Below, in pieces: positions 35,975 to 48,624 of a DNA stretch of 64,000 nt. A model generated the notes under the pieces. That model was not told the DNA's origin. It worked only from the letters and a program-made list of their open reading frames with translations, and did no database searches. Location of the stretch: NCBI GenBank assembly GCA_037013495.1, contig CM072801.1, forward strand, positions 16,421,501 to 16,485,500. The letters are read 5' to 3'. The DNA comes from Hippophae tibetana. Its lineage: Eukaryota; Streptophyta; Magnoliopsida; Rosales; Elaeagnaceae. How positions within the stretch are numbered: the first letter of the stretch is position 1; each line of letters begins with the position of its first letter. A program made the position numbers and the translations under genes.

Positions 35975-37805
35975 TGATAACCAAAACCATCGTCGGATTA
36001 GCAATATCAATCTTACAAATACTTTAGTTTTATATTTGTATAACTCTCGCAAGTACACGAATCATTTTATAAAAAATAACATGTATACTTCTAAGGTCGA
36101 TTTAAGGAAAAAATATATGCGATTTTTAATTTATTATTCAAACTTTTAAAAAATGAAATTAAACATAGATATGGATTCAATAAAAATTTATGCAAGTTTT
36201 TATCATTTATAATAGTAGAGTATTTATGGGTATAATAATTAAGTTAATTATGCGTACTCATATTATCTAAGTTACTAAATATATAAATTAATATTTATTG
36301 ATTCTCTATTTTTTATATAAATATCACATTTGATGGGGTTAAATATATATTTTGTTAATTAAAAAAATCAATTAACACCTATGGGTGGGGTCGATAATTA
36401 ATTTGATTAATTAAATTAATTACTTTTTTTTCAAAGAGATTGAAAATGAACTATTTAAAGCCACCTTTGGTGAGATTAAACATTTTAATTTTAATTCAAG
36501 GTGTTCAAACTAAACTTAAGAATTTAATTATCTGAGAACTAAATTTCAAATTTTAAAATCATTACTAAAAATATGTTGTTAATACATTTTCAAATATTAT
36601 TTCTTATAAAAAATTTTGAAATAGAGCTTCACTCTAGATACAGGGCGATTATACCAACAAATAAAATAGCACTATTCTAAATCAGACCAGATAATTAAAC
36701 CTTAGAATCTAATTTTCAGATTTAAGCTTGTAATGAAAAATAATATATTTCTTTCTAACATCCTTAATATAAAATCTTGAATAAAAACAAAATCAATTTA
36801 TTTTATAGAAATGTTTTACCTATTTAATATTTTCCAAGCATAATAACATTATTATTATATCATATATACAAACAGACAATCATGTTAAATTTAATCACAG
36901 ATAAATTAAACATAATATATAAGAATAAAACATAAAAATTAACTGTAAAGAATTCATTTTTAAATTTATGCCTTAAAAGAATCCTTACACCACTTTAATG
37001 CTAATTTTGTTGCTGGAAAACCTATAAACAGATTTGCACTTCCGTTGATTGAATCAAAAGCTAAAAATTTACAAAAACATAGCTAGATCTTCAAAAAGAG
37101 AAAAACTTTAAAACTAAAAACTAAAGTAGAAAATTTTTAGAGAGAGAAAGAGTTGAGAAAATTGCTTCTTAAGGTTTGATTTTTACAATGGGGAAGAAAG
37201 GGTTTTATAGGTGAGGAAAAGGCTTAAAAAGTGGGAAAATATTTCAAAAAATGATGATATAAGTGTATTGGATAGGCTAGCATGAACGTGAAGCACTACC
37301 ATGTGTGATTAGGTAGGATTTTTGGCCAAAAACGTGCTAACGTGTGTAGAATTCATGGAGTGGGTGGTGTTGATGTAGGCATTGATGCACGTAGAATTCA
37401 GTGTGATGCGTCCGCAATTGTGTGCAAAATTGTAACGTGAATGGGTGCGGCTGCACACGATCTTTCGACGTGATGGGCGTAGCTATGCACAGACTTCCAG
37501 TGTGATGTGTGCGGCCTTTCAGCATAGTGCGCATGTGGTTGGGAAATTTTGTCCATTGTTTCCATTTTTTTGACTTTTTCTCATTTTTTTTCTTAACATA
37601 TTTGTGATGTATTGCCTCCAATATTATTTTTTGATTCTTTAAATTATTTTTGAAGCAAAAATATCTGAATAATATTAAAAATACCTGTGATTCTGAAAAT
37701 ATATATTTTTATAAAAATTTGATAAAATCATATAAATATAAATATTTTTAATCAATTAAACTACATTAAATCATGATAATTTTAGTGTTTTTAAGCACTC
37801 ATCAT
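35975..37805 (-). repeat. 5' LTR of the X element
   Basis: 1831 bp, ends TGATGAGTGC...GGTTATCA on the minus strand, almost the same length as solo LTR X1. It supplies the best-preserved 3' end of the family, adjoining the primer-binding site. Confidence 0.9.
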
Positions 37806-38900
37806 CTATGCACCAGACCTTATCTTCACAAGAACCTTGATACTTTATAAAACCAAGATCAATAGAGTTGATGAGAGAAGCCATTTCTGAATTATTAGAT
37901 TGATTCTACTATGAGTTAGAGTTGAAACCTTTAGATTTTTCATTTCTCTTGAACTTGTGATAGATTCACTTATGTTGGTCTTTGGTTTCTGGAATTATTA
38001 TTGTAAGATTCTGAATTATGAAAAAAGCATCTTGAGGGACTATAGCCTTGTCTCTTGCATATATATCACGTACCCTTATATTTGGAGATCCTATTTTGAT
38101 TCTTATTATTGCACCATGATCTTAATAAGAAGAGTATTGCCATTAATTGTTGTTATTAGAAGCACTCTTATAAGAAAGCTGATATTTTTAGAGTTATAAT
38201 TTTGCACTTATCTTTGTTAATGATTGTGATTGCTACAAGATCTTGAAAATTTGGCTTGAACCAACTAAGTACTTACACTATTCATTATCTCTATCTACTT
38301 TTCTTGAATTCTCAATGAACTTGATAGATCATCTAGAGATGGAACCTTCTTCTTTTGAGTAATTATGGTGATAATGGATGCATAATCACTTTTTAAACCA
38401 CCAAGAATATACAAGACTTGCTCTCAATTAGAAATTTCATCACTCGTAGCTGCTATATGATCGATCAAACCATTTTCTATATCGATATAGGTTTCCATTG
38501 CCATTGTTCCTTTTTATAAAGTCCATAACTACCATTTGAGTTGAAACAATTGAGCTTGAGATGTATTACAAAATACTTTCTCAAGAGCATTCCAATAAGC
38601 TATTGCACAGTCTTTCTCCTTCCCAATGAGATACCTTAGGTAGTTCTATGTACCTAACTATGTAATAGATGAACCATTAATGAATCCCTAAGGTCCATAT
38701 ACACGAATAACATGATGAAGTTGTTCTCTCCAAATCAAATATAATTCCACTCATTGAGTTTTATTGAGAAATTAGGACTGATATGTATACTCTACAATGA
38801 AAAAAAGCTCTTGAAACTAGTTGAAGGTGTAACATTCTAAGTTTGCAAATAAATCACATAATATTCAATGATTTTCAAGCACTCATCAATAGGAATAAAC
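37806..38900 (-). pseudogene. copia E relic, gag to protease start
   Basis: Minus-strand copia gag in several frames. Residues include WREQLHHVIRVYGP near 38740, GFINGSS near 38690, AYWNALEKVF near 38600 and DEISN then EQVLYILGGLKSDYASII near 38420. It ends SCEDKVWCI at 37808, where the protease site should begin and where the X element is inserted. The rest continues at 31085. A 5' LTR was not identified. Confidence 0.78.
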
Positions 38901-38929
38901 ATATTTACATCATATTCATGATCATCTCA

Positions 38930-40140
38930 TGATTGATGTGCATCTGTACTTAATTGTATAGTGTTTTCACACTGAAAGCCAAAAGGGGAGTTTATTAGTC
39001 CTATTGTACTTTGTGTATGTGTGTTAACTTCACATGTGTAAAACACAGAGTCTGTTTATTTTACTTAGTAAGCATGTTAGGTGTACATGGGATTTTTGGT
39101 TCGGTTCAGGTACGGGTATTTATAGACAATTACTCGATAATTTTTGGATCAAAAACATAGGATTTTTTTGCACCTCAACAGGACTATGATTGAATTCAAA
39201 GTGAGGTGGGCCAGCTATTGGTGGTTGCCTATAAATACCCCCTATTAATTGTGATAATTAATTCGAAAAATCTATTGAAACTCTACCAAAATTTCAATCA
39301 ATTTGAATTACGTCTTCAATAATTATCTTGAAAGTGTTTCAATAATTGTAATACATCTGTGTGAGCGTAAAATATTATGGTTGACTATTTTACGAAGTTT
39401 GTGAGAACAACACTATGAGAGTGGATTGGGCTAAATTATTTGAGTTTTCATATAATTGGTTGAATGTGTTTCCCACTTTGGCTATATGCAATACGTGGTT
39501 GAATGTGTTTTCCATGTAAGTAGTTGATGTTTATTCATTGAGGTTGTTCCTCAAGTTTGATTGTTCACATTATACGCTTTATTGATCTATGGTTACTAAT
39601 CACGCCATATCGAGTGGTGTTGGCTTTGGAGGAAAGTCGGGTTTGTGTGTCGAACCAGGATATTATGGAGGCAACAAGTGAGGGTAGTAATAGGTAGTTC
39701 GAACAGTGATCCCAACTGATAGTGGTATTGGTTGTTTTATATATGTCAGGATTATAATTGTTTTATTGGTTAGTGAATTTGCTTGTTGTCAAGTGATTGC
39801 CATAAACAACCATAGAATGTTACGACATATATAAGAGTTCTATATTGGTTACCTCATTACATGATTGTGTTTGAATGATTTGTTTTGCTGTAGTACAATC
39901 TAAATCTTGATATTATATGTTATCACATATAGGATTAGGACACTGATTGGAAAACTATTTTTCTGTTTAGTACGCTTTGCTTTTGTATTGCCTATGTTTA
40001 TATTTTCTATCTGCATATATAAACTTTCTGTCTGAGATTATTTATGCTCTTGTTATTTTTGTTATTCTGATGCTTGTGTGGGTGAGTACTGTAGAAGTCA
40101 ATATCTTTGTACCCTAGTAGTTTATTAGGTCTCAAATTCT
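38930..40140 (+). repeat. possible LTR or untranslated retroelement sequence, unclassified
   Basis: A stretch less AT-rich than its surroundings with no coding frame. A TATA-like CCTATAAATACCCCC near 39230 is followed by repeated words (GGTTGAATGTGTTT near 39462 and 39494), which looks like a promoter and transcribed leader of an LTR. I could not find LTR ends or a partner. Confidence 0.3.
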
Positions 40141-42195
40141 TTCAAATTTTTAAAATCTTGAAAAAATTAAATTTAATACAGCTAAACTTTTATAAATTCT
40201 TAAAAAGCCTCAAAATGAATACATTTAATTTTTTACAAATTGACCCGGTGCGAGCTCATATAAGTCAATAATAGTTTTCATAATATAATATGGATAAACT
40301 TTGGTTTCATTTCATAAATAACCCATTTATATAATTAATTGGCTTTATTTCTAATATTCTCTAAACAAAATAACATATATTTAATATTTTCATGCATTTG
40401 AAATATGTTAAACACATATTTTCAATTTAAGTTTTTAATAGAAATATGTTTTCATAAATATAAAAAATTAAAAAATATTCATATTATAAAATAAATGTTT
40501 AGAATATACAATAATATATGTTCAAAATGATACATAAATTGAACATATATTTAACGCATTTATGAAGTTATGTTGAACATATGCTGATTATAATTTAAAA
40601 GATTAAACATATTTTTAGGTGGGTTAAAAATAAAATTCTATTTATAAAAGAGAATTATATTATGCACTCAAACATTAAACATAGATAGGTTCTTTAGTTG
40701 TATTCTTTGTTTTTTTTTTATATAGCAAATATATAATTTTTACTTGTCAATTATCGCACTTTCTGTCAAGACTTAGGCTGTTAATATCAAATCATACCAA
40801 GTCTATATATTTATTTACATGTATGGTGTTCAAAATTTTAAAGGTTAGAAGCACTTCAACAATAAATGGATTTGGAACGGTTATAAATATGAAAACAAAA
40901 GGCTCAACCATCCCTAAAGGGGTGGTTTGGAGACTATTGGAGACGGTTGAAAGTGGAAAATTATGAAAAAGTTTCAAGGATGGTTAAAGTTCATTTTTCA
41001 GTTAAGAATCGTCCCTAAAATTTTTCCACACTCAAACATTCAAGTCTCTTATTTTCCCTTATATTTTTCTTAACTATTACATTGCACACAACCAATACTG
41101 TTGATTTCCTCTAGACACATTGCTCGTCAGCCATCGTGAATGGAAATGATGGTAAAGTTAATACATCAATTCAATATATTCTTCTATATTTCATTACACT
41201 AAAGATCACATGGCTTCACTGTGGTGCCAAAAGCCAAAAACCTGATACCTGAAGCTGGAAGTTAGCCAGCATGAATCAGTGAAGCAGTTCTTGACATTCA
41301 AGTTTTTTTTCTCAAGATTGATTTCTGAAAATAGATCTTTCCTGAAGTTATATATATTTAGTTATCCTACTTCTGTTGATAGCTAAAACATAAACTTCAT
41401 AAGTAATTGATTATGAATTCTGTTTTTGGTTCATTAGGCCCTTTCTTATGTAAGACATTGATTGCTAAAAGTGTCAGTTTGTTAAATATTTCACAATTAT
41501 TTGTACTAGTATTATTTTTCTTTGATGATTATATACTACGAAGAGTGTACATTACACTTTTGGGGTTAAGGGTTATGTGAATGTTTGAATCATTATGTCC
41601 TTGTTTTCAGATGTAAATTTCTAACACTAAAATCCTCTCCAGTTTCTATTAAGAAATGGGGTTTTGGAGCAATGAAACTTGTTGCAATGGACATGAAAGC
41701 AAGGTCACTAGCAAATTTATTTGTATAAGAGATTTAGTAGGACGTTCCTATATCTTTGAAAAATGAAAAATTTCTCTGGTTTATAAACCAACGAAATATG
41801 AAAATATTTGCTAAATTGATAAAAAACAAAATTGCACCAGTTTTTTACACCGTTGAATTTTTTCGCTACCACCTAATACTTTGTTTTTTAAAAATCAATG
41901 AAAAATGAGTCTTTTGAGGGTTAAACACTGGTGAATTACAACAGCATTGTAGGAGTGCATGCACGACCTTGTGTTTTCTCTTTATTAACCTTTGAGTTTT
42001 CATAGGTTTTATTCCTAATTTCTTCGAACTCATTCCACTATACTTTCCTTTGATTCCCCTGCTTCCTGTAAGTCCATGTTTCATTGTTTGATAGCCTAGA
42101 AAGCCTTGTGTTCAAATCAATCTATAGATGGCATGACTTACTGTACACTAATTAGAATGGTGACATCCCAATGGGTGCCTTGTATGCTAACTTAT
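40141..42195. other. intergenic DNA, no gene seen
   Basis: Mixed AT-rich sequence. CCCTAAAGGGGTGGTTTGG near 40912 contains a short palindrome and GAATCGTCCCTAAAA near 41006 repeats part of it inverted, which could be DNA transposon debris. No coding stretch. Confidence 0.45.
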
Positions 42196-43937
42196 TGATG
42201 AGTGCTTAAAAAATATTAAAATTATCATGATTTAATATATTTTAATTTATCAAATATATTTATATTTGTATGATTTTATCATATTTTTATATAAATTTGA
42301 TTTTTCAGAATCATAGGTATTTTTATTGTTTTTCAGGTATTTTCATTCAAAAATAATTAAAAGACTTGAAAAAAAATACCGTAGACAATACATCACAAAT
42401 ATGTTGAGAAAAAAATGAAAAAAAATCAAAAAATTGGAAAAATTGGACAAAATAGATCAAAAATGTTAAAAATGCTAAGAGCCACGCACATCATGACTAT
42501 CCGATGAGCAACCACACCTATTTAAGTCGAGTCTTATGCACGCGCACGCAAGCCTTTCACACGCCTAGCACACACCCGTGCACAGCGAGCACAAACCCAG
42601 CATATAATGCGTCGAGTCTTGCCTACACATGTGCATGCCAAAGGCCAGTTTGCAGCAAATCTGGCCCTCACACGCGTGCGAGCTTGTTCAAATGCGTCCA
42701 AAATCAATTTTGAAAATAGTTTCCCATTTTTATGGCATTTGCCTCACTTATTAAAGGACTCTTTTCTCCATTGTACAAAAATGCAATTTTCTCAACTCTT
42801 TTTCTCTCTAGATTTTTCTCTCTAGAAAGTTTTCTTAGTTATTTTAGTTTTTAGTTTAAAATTGTTCTGTTTTTGAGAAGAACTAGATATGCTTTTATAT
42901 ATTTTTAGTTTTTGATTCAATAAACGGAAATGCATCTATTTGGAGGTTTTTCAACAACAGAATTAGCATCAACGTTCTGTAAGGATTACTTTGATGTATA
43001 ATTTTAAAATGAATTATTTACGGTTATTTTTTATATTTTATTTTTATATATTATGTTTAATTTGTTCATGATTAAATTTAAAATGACTGTCTATTTTTAT
43101 ATATGATATAATAATAACATTGTTATGCTTGCAAAATATTAAATAGGCAAAACATTCCTATAAAATAAATTAATTTTTTTATTCAAGATTTTATATTAAA
43201 GATGTTAGAGAGAAATATATTATTTTTCATTACAAACTTAAATCTGAAAATTAGATTCTAAGGTTTAATTATCCGATTTGATTTAGAGTAGTGTTATTTT
43301 ATTTGTTGGTACAATCTCCCTTTACCTAGAGTGAAGCTCTATTTCAAAAAATATTATAAGAACTAATATTTGAAAATGTATTGACAACATATTTTCAGTA
43401 ATGGTTTTAAAACTTGAAATTTAGTACTCGGATAGTTAAATTCTTAGGTTTAATTTGAACACCTTGAATAAAGTTTAAAATATCTAACCCCACCAAAGAT
43501 GACATTTAAATGATTCAGTTTCAATCTCTTAGAAAAAAAGAATTAATTTAATTAATCAAATTATTTATCGACTCCACCCATAGAAGTTAATTGATATGTT
43601 TAATTAACAAAGAATATATAATCCCACCAAAGTTGATATTCATATAAAAAAGAGATAATCAATAAATATCAATTTATATCTTTAATAATCTAAATAATAT
43701 GAGCAAGCATAATTAACTTAATTATTATATCCATAGATACTTCACTGTTATGAATGATAAAAATTTACATAATTGTTTATTGAATCATATCTATGTTTAT
43801 TTTTATGTCGTTAGATTAGGAAACAAAAATCAAAATATCGTGACAGGATATTTAGGATTTAATTTTGTTTTTAAAAGTTTGAATGGTAAATTAAAAACCA
43901 CATATATTCCTTCCTTAGATCGACATTGGAGTATGAG
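42196..43937 (+). repeat. family X LTR, copy X2, 3'-truncated
   Basis: Starts TGATGAGTGCTTAAAA at 42196 and follows X1 through the C-rich centre and to the segment AACCACATATATTCCTTCCT. It breaks off at about 43937, roughly 120 bp before the expected end. The adjoining sequence is a gypsy pol relic in the opposite orientation. With the 3' end missing, a target duplication cannot be checked. Confidence 0.88.
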
Positions 43938-46430
43938 TTTGGAGTATTTGGTTTCTGACACCAATATTACTTATCCTTTGGTAGCGATCACAAGCTTTAA
44001 TAAATTTATGTGCATCCTTGAACAATGTGTGCCAATGGAATCCACTCTCAAAAACTTTAAGTTAGTTCTCTTATAGCCAAAATATTCTCCAAATGCATAT
44101 AAGTTGCAGAGCATAGAATGAAATTCAATTTCAAGCACATACCTTTTTATTAATTGATTGGGGTAGTGTTTCCATAGATATTTGTCATCCATACATAGTA
44201 CCTTCATATTTTTAAGCTTACATTGTTGTGCTTTAGTTTGCTCACTAAAGATCTTCTTGGAACTTAGATAATTAACAATGTCAACAAACAAGGTGTGGAA
44301 TCTATTATATTAAATAATTGATGATTTGAGAAACTTTACTCCATGGGCATTGGCTCTTCATGTACAAGAAAGTTGAGGCTGTTATCTACAAAGTTGTCAC
44401 TTACCTTTCTTATCTTTTACCTCTAAGTCAAATTCCTACAAGAGTATAATCCACCATATGAGCCTTGATTTTACATCATTCTTTGTCAACAAATACCTAA
44501 GTAATGTGTGTTAAAAAAACGGTAACTTTAGTGCCAATTAAATACGATTTGAATTTTTCTAAGGCAAAAATAATTGTTAACATCTCTTTGATGATAATGG
44601 AAAAATTGAGTTAGGTATTGTTGAGGTCCTAAATGCATAGTATAAGACATGTGGTATTTAGCCCATTTATTTCCTTAGAACTACTCAAACTATATAATCA
44701 CTTGCATCACACATCACCTCAAATAGATAGTTCCAATCGAGTGCTTGAATAATATGAGTTGTGGTGAGTAATTCTTTATTCTTCTCAAATGTTATCATGC
44801 ATTCATAAGTGAAATTAAATGCGATTTCCTTTTGAAGCAATGTGTACAATGGCCTTGAAATTTTGGAAAATCTTTAATGAACCTTATGTAAAGACATACA
44901 TGGCTAATAAAAGATCTCACCTCCTTCACAATGGTGGGAGGTGGTAATGAGCACACAATATCTACTTTTATGCCTTTTGAAGATATCACATGTTTTAAGG
45001 CTATTCTATAATCTACCATAAAATGACACATTTTTCAATTTAAAACTACATTTGCCTCTACATTTTTTTAAGAACAAGTGTTAAATTATGTAGACATAAG
45101 TCAAATAAGTCACCATATGTATTAAATCTTCGATAAAGACATCTATCTGTTATCTATATAATATGAAAACATACTTATTATGCCTCTTTGAGAGGTAGTG
45201 ACAGCATTACAGAGATTGAATGACATTTGGTGGAAAGTAAAAATCCAAAAGAGGTATATGAAAGTTGGTTTCTCTTAGTCTTTGGGTTCTATTGCAATAT
45301 AATTGTAACCAGAATAACCACTAAGTAAATAATAATGAGAGTGTTTTGCTAACCTTTATAACATTTGATCAATAAAGGGAAGGCACAAATGGTCCTTTTG
45401 TGTTAGTATTGACCTTTCTATTGTTCATATATACCCTTCACTATGTTCGTATTCTAGTGGTGACTAAGTCATTCTCATCATTCTTTAATATTGTAACTCC
45501 AACCTTCTTTGGAGTAGCATGAATTAGACTTACTCATTTACTATTTGAAATGGAGTAAATCACCCCAACATCTAACCATTTCAAAATTTCTTTCTTGACT
45601 ACCCTTATATAAGCAAGTTTAGACGTTTTCATACCTCTCTTTTTGGCTTAGCTCCATCCTTGAATAGTATATGTATTTAAATGGATGGGCTAATGCATTT
45701 GATGTAAGTAGTGGTCCAACCTATAGATGCTTTGGGGTTCTTTAATACTCATAGGAGTGTATCCTCTTGTTTATGAGACAAGTTGTTGGTTTTGATAAGA
45801 AGTGAAGTGTTATTTTCCCTTAAGTAGGCATATTTCAAATGTAATGGAAATGGGTTAAGTTATAAAGTGGGTGCTTATAACAACTTATCAATATTAATAG
45901 GTAAATCAATGTAAGATAAATTATACCTTGAGGTGTCTTTGAAGTGACTTCAAGGATGTTTTGGCTACTTCTAAATGTACACTAAAGTGCACATAACTAA
46001 CATTCATTTTTTGGTTTTCTCTTTTCAAGCTATGCAAAGCAACCTCCAAGATGTCTTCCCTTTCAATCTCAAATATATTTGTACTAACGAGTCTACAATA
46101 TCAATATTATAGCAAAGCATGTAAATAACTAGGATACCTTATAACTTCAAAGATTTTGAAGCATATTATTCCCCATCAAATTCCATTGTCAACATCCCAT
46201 TATGAAAATATATTTATGGATGGTCCTAAGTCTAGCATGGCTCTTTCAAATCTACTATTTCCTATAGTGCATGATATAATAAAGAGACGAGAGTCCTTAC
46301 ACTTAAGAGGTAATTTTCTTTCTAATAGAACGTACAACTTTCAACTTTCATTTGGTAGTGCAAAGTTCTTTAAAGAAGTTAGCATACCATGGTACATGTT
46401 TTATTGCATCTAGAAGTGAGTTGTTGGTTT
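43938..46430 (-). pseudogene. Ty3/gypsy pol relic (Athila/Tat-like)
   Basis: Minus-strand pol with many shifts and stops. In order: an aspartic protease region (CTIGNSRFERAMLDLGPS near 46240, usual DLGAS), a reverse transcriptase lead-in (LLIKTNNLSHKQEDTLL near 45790, KKVGVTILKNDENDL near 45490), a reverse transcriptase end (KCHFMVD-like MCHFMVDYRI, HVISSKGIKVD, LPPPTIVKEVRSFISH at 45031-44910), RNase H (MCDASDYIV near 44715), and the integrase zinc-binding region (WKHYPNQLIKRYV, EIEFHSML near 44180-44110). It breaks off at the X2 LTR. Domain order protease, RT, RNase H, integrase is gypsy order. Confidence 0.85.
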
Positions 46431-46883
46431 GTACTTTGTGAAAGAAAGTATGAATTTCAACAATATATTTTCTCTAGTTATTCATCTTACTATAGAAAGA
46501 ATAGTTTTAGTGATGTGTGTTTTACATGACTTGAATTTAAAACATTTAGATGATTGCATTTTTTCAGGGAGGACTTAAAGAAGAAATATAAATGCTATAA
46601 TAAGAATGATTTGAAGAAAAATAAAATGAGAACTTGGTTTGCAAGTTAGAAACATATATGTACAATCTAAAGCATGCACTACGGTGTTGGTACATGAGAT
46701 TTCATTCCTACATCATTAACCTTGATTCAAATAGACTTAGTTAAGACCACAATATGTATTACAAGAGGGTTAAGGAAAATGATTTAGTAATCGATTTCAT
46801 TCCATCTTCCTATTTCGTTCAACCAAACACATAAAATAAAAAGAATTAATTCTCATTCCTTTTCATTCTCTTCAACCAAACAT
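46431..46883. other. intergenic DNA, no gene seen
   Basis: The right part (46780-46883) has CATTCC-rich and CAACCAAACA-type words that recur, diverged, at 48490-48625. These resemble ends of plant DNA transposons. No coding sequence. Confidence 0.45.
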
Positions 46884-47960
46884 CACCTAAAGGTATAAAA
46901 GGTTGTTTCACTCAAGAAAGTTAATTAGAGAGAAAATAAATTATTTATTATTTTTAAAATATATAATAATATTATATTTTAAATTAATAAAATATAAAAA
47001 TAAATATTAAATAATATATATACAAAATAATTTAATTGATAGAAAAATTACTAGTCATATTTTCTTCCTATCCATTGAAAACAATACGTGGTGGTTTATT
47101 AACACCCAGTCACAATGATGGATTCGTATAGATTATATCTAACGGAAAGATTGATATATGTTATTTTATATTAAAAATAATATTATTTAATTTTAATAAT
47201 TAAAAAAGTTATAAATAATATGAAAATTTTATAAAATATTATTTTTTTAATTATCACTATTAAATTTTAATTTTTTAATAATTTTAATTTTTTATTAAAA
47301 ATGAAAATATATATTTAAATAAATTTTTGTTGGAATTTTGTTATTATTTATCTTTTCAAAATATTTCATATTAAATTTTATTTTTATTCTTATTAAAAAC
47401 TAATATAATTTATCATTAATTAACTAATTTTATAAAGTTAATTGATTAAATGATACAATAATAAATATGAGGGATTAAACTATACAAATAATATTTACCT
47501 CACTTTTTATATTAATGCTAAAATACGTAATATGATATTTTAATTAATTTTATTGATTAATATTTTAAATAAGAGTGAGTAATTATATTCTTTAATAAGA
47601 ATTAAAGAAATTATGAAAAAAATAATAATAACTCAAAAATTAATAACAATATCATAATAAAATTAAATGATTATATTTATATAGCATTTAATATTAAACA
47701 AGTAAAAATAGTTATAATTAAATTTAAACGATATTCTATTATACGAAATTAAATATAAAATAATATATTAGAGTTTTTTAATGGTAAAAATGTATGAGTT
47801 TGATATAAATGATATTATTTTTAAAAAAAATTATTGTATTTATTTTTATTTCATTGACTTAAAATATTAATATCATTACAATTAAAATAAAAATAATAAA
47901 AATATCTATCTTATTTTTATTATTAATTTAACTTTAATATTAATAAATAAATTATTATTA
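46884..47960. repeat. duplicated AT-rich block, copy 1
   Basis: Starts CACCTAAAGGTATAAAAGGT and runs parallel to 48625-49850 for its whole length, same orientation. Shared stretches include CAAGAAAGTTAATTAGAGAG, TTTTCTTCCTATCCAT and TAAGAGTGAGTAATTATATT. It lacks about 58 bp that copy 2 has near 49196-49255. Confidence 0.9.
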
Positions 47961-48019
47961 TAACCCTTTTAGGAATCATGATTTCATTCCCATCTAAACT
48001 CTTATTTTTCAATTTTACC

Positions 48020-48330
48020 CTCACCCCAAATATAACTCTAAACTCAAATCCCAAATCCCAAAACCCAAAACCCAAAATCCTAAACCTCAAATCTCTAATC
48101 CCCAAACCTGAAATCCCTAAACCCTAAAACCTAAATCCTAAATCCCAAAATCTTAAACTCTAAACCCTAAACCCCTAAACATCAAATCCCTAAACCATAA
48201 ACCCTAAACCTCAAATTCTAAAATCATAAACCCTTTTTAGGAAAATAATAATTTTAACCCTAAACCCTAAATCTCAAATCCCTAAACCCTAAATCTCAAA
48301 TCCCAAACCTCAAAACCCTAAATCCTATTT
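48020..48330. repeat. degenerate telomere-like repeat tract
   Basis: About 300 bp of CCCTAAA and near variants (AACCCTAAA, CAAATCCCTAAACC, CCTAAAACCTAAATCC). The plant telomere unit is CCCTAAA on this strand. Many units carry one or two changes. It lies between the two copies of the AT-rich duplication. Confidence 0.9.
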
Positions 48331-48624
48331 AGAAAAATAATAATTTTAATAATATATTTATTTTTAATTAAGTAATAATTATTTAGAAAAATAATGATTT
48401 CAATAATATATTTTGTCGGAGGAAAAAATAGTAATTAAATGAAATTATTTGAACTTTACTAAATGTAGGGGTATTAAGATAATTTACAGTTTTTTCCATT
48501 CTATTCTAATGTCAAACCAAACATTATAATTCTAATTCCGAGCTTGATTCGAGGAGTCAAACTAAACATAATTATTTCATTTCTATTTCATTCCGATTCT
48601 GATTTTATTCCACAAACTAAACGC

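Larger units (their letters stand above)
31086..37805 (-). mobile_element. non-coding LTR retrotransposon, family X (LARD-like), minus strand
   Basis: A 6.7-kb element inserted in the protease of copia E. On the minus strand: 5' LTR 37805-35975, primer site 35968-35951, internal region to 33578, 3' LTR 33577-31086. The LTRs match each other and the copies X1 and X2. The internal 2.4 kb has no gag or pol residues in any frame. Long LTRs and a non-coding interior fit a large retrotransposon derivative, which needs proteins from another element. The tRNA-Asp-type primer site points to a Ty3/gypsy helper. A clear target duplication was not found; the left LTR end is diverged. Confidence 0.85.

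Noticed and set aside
47923..48105. Minus-strand frame rich in Gly and Phe repeats
   Set aside because: It is a translation of degenerate telomere-like repeats.
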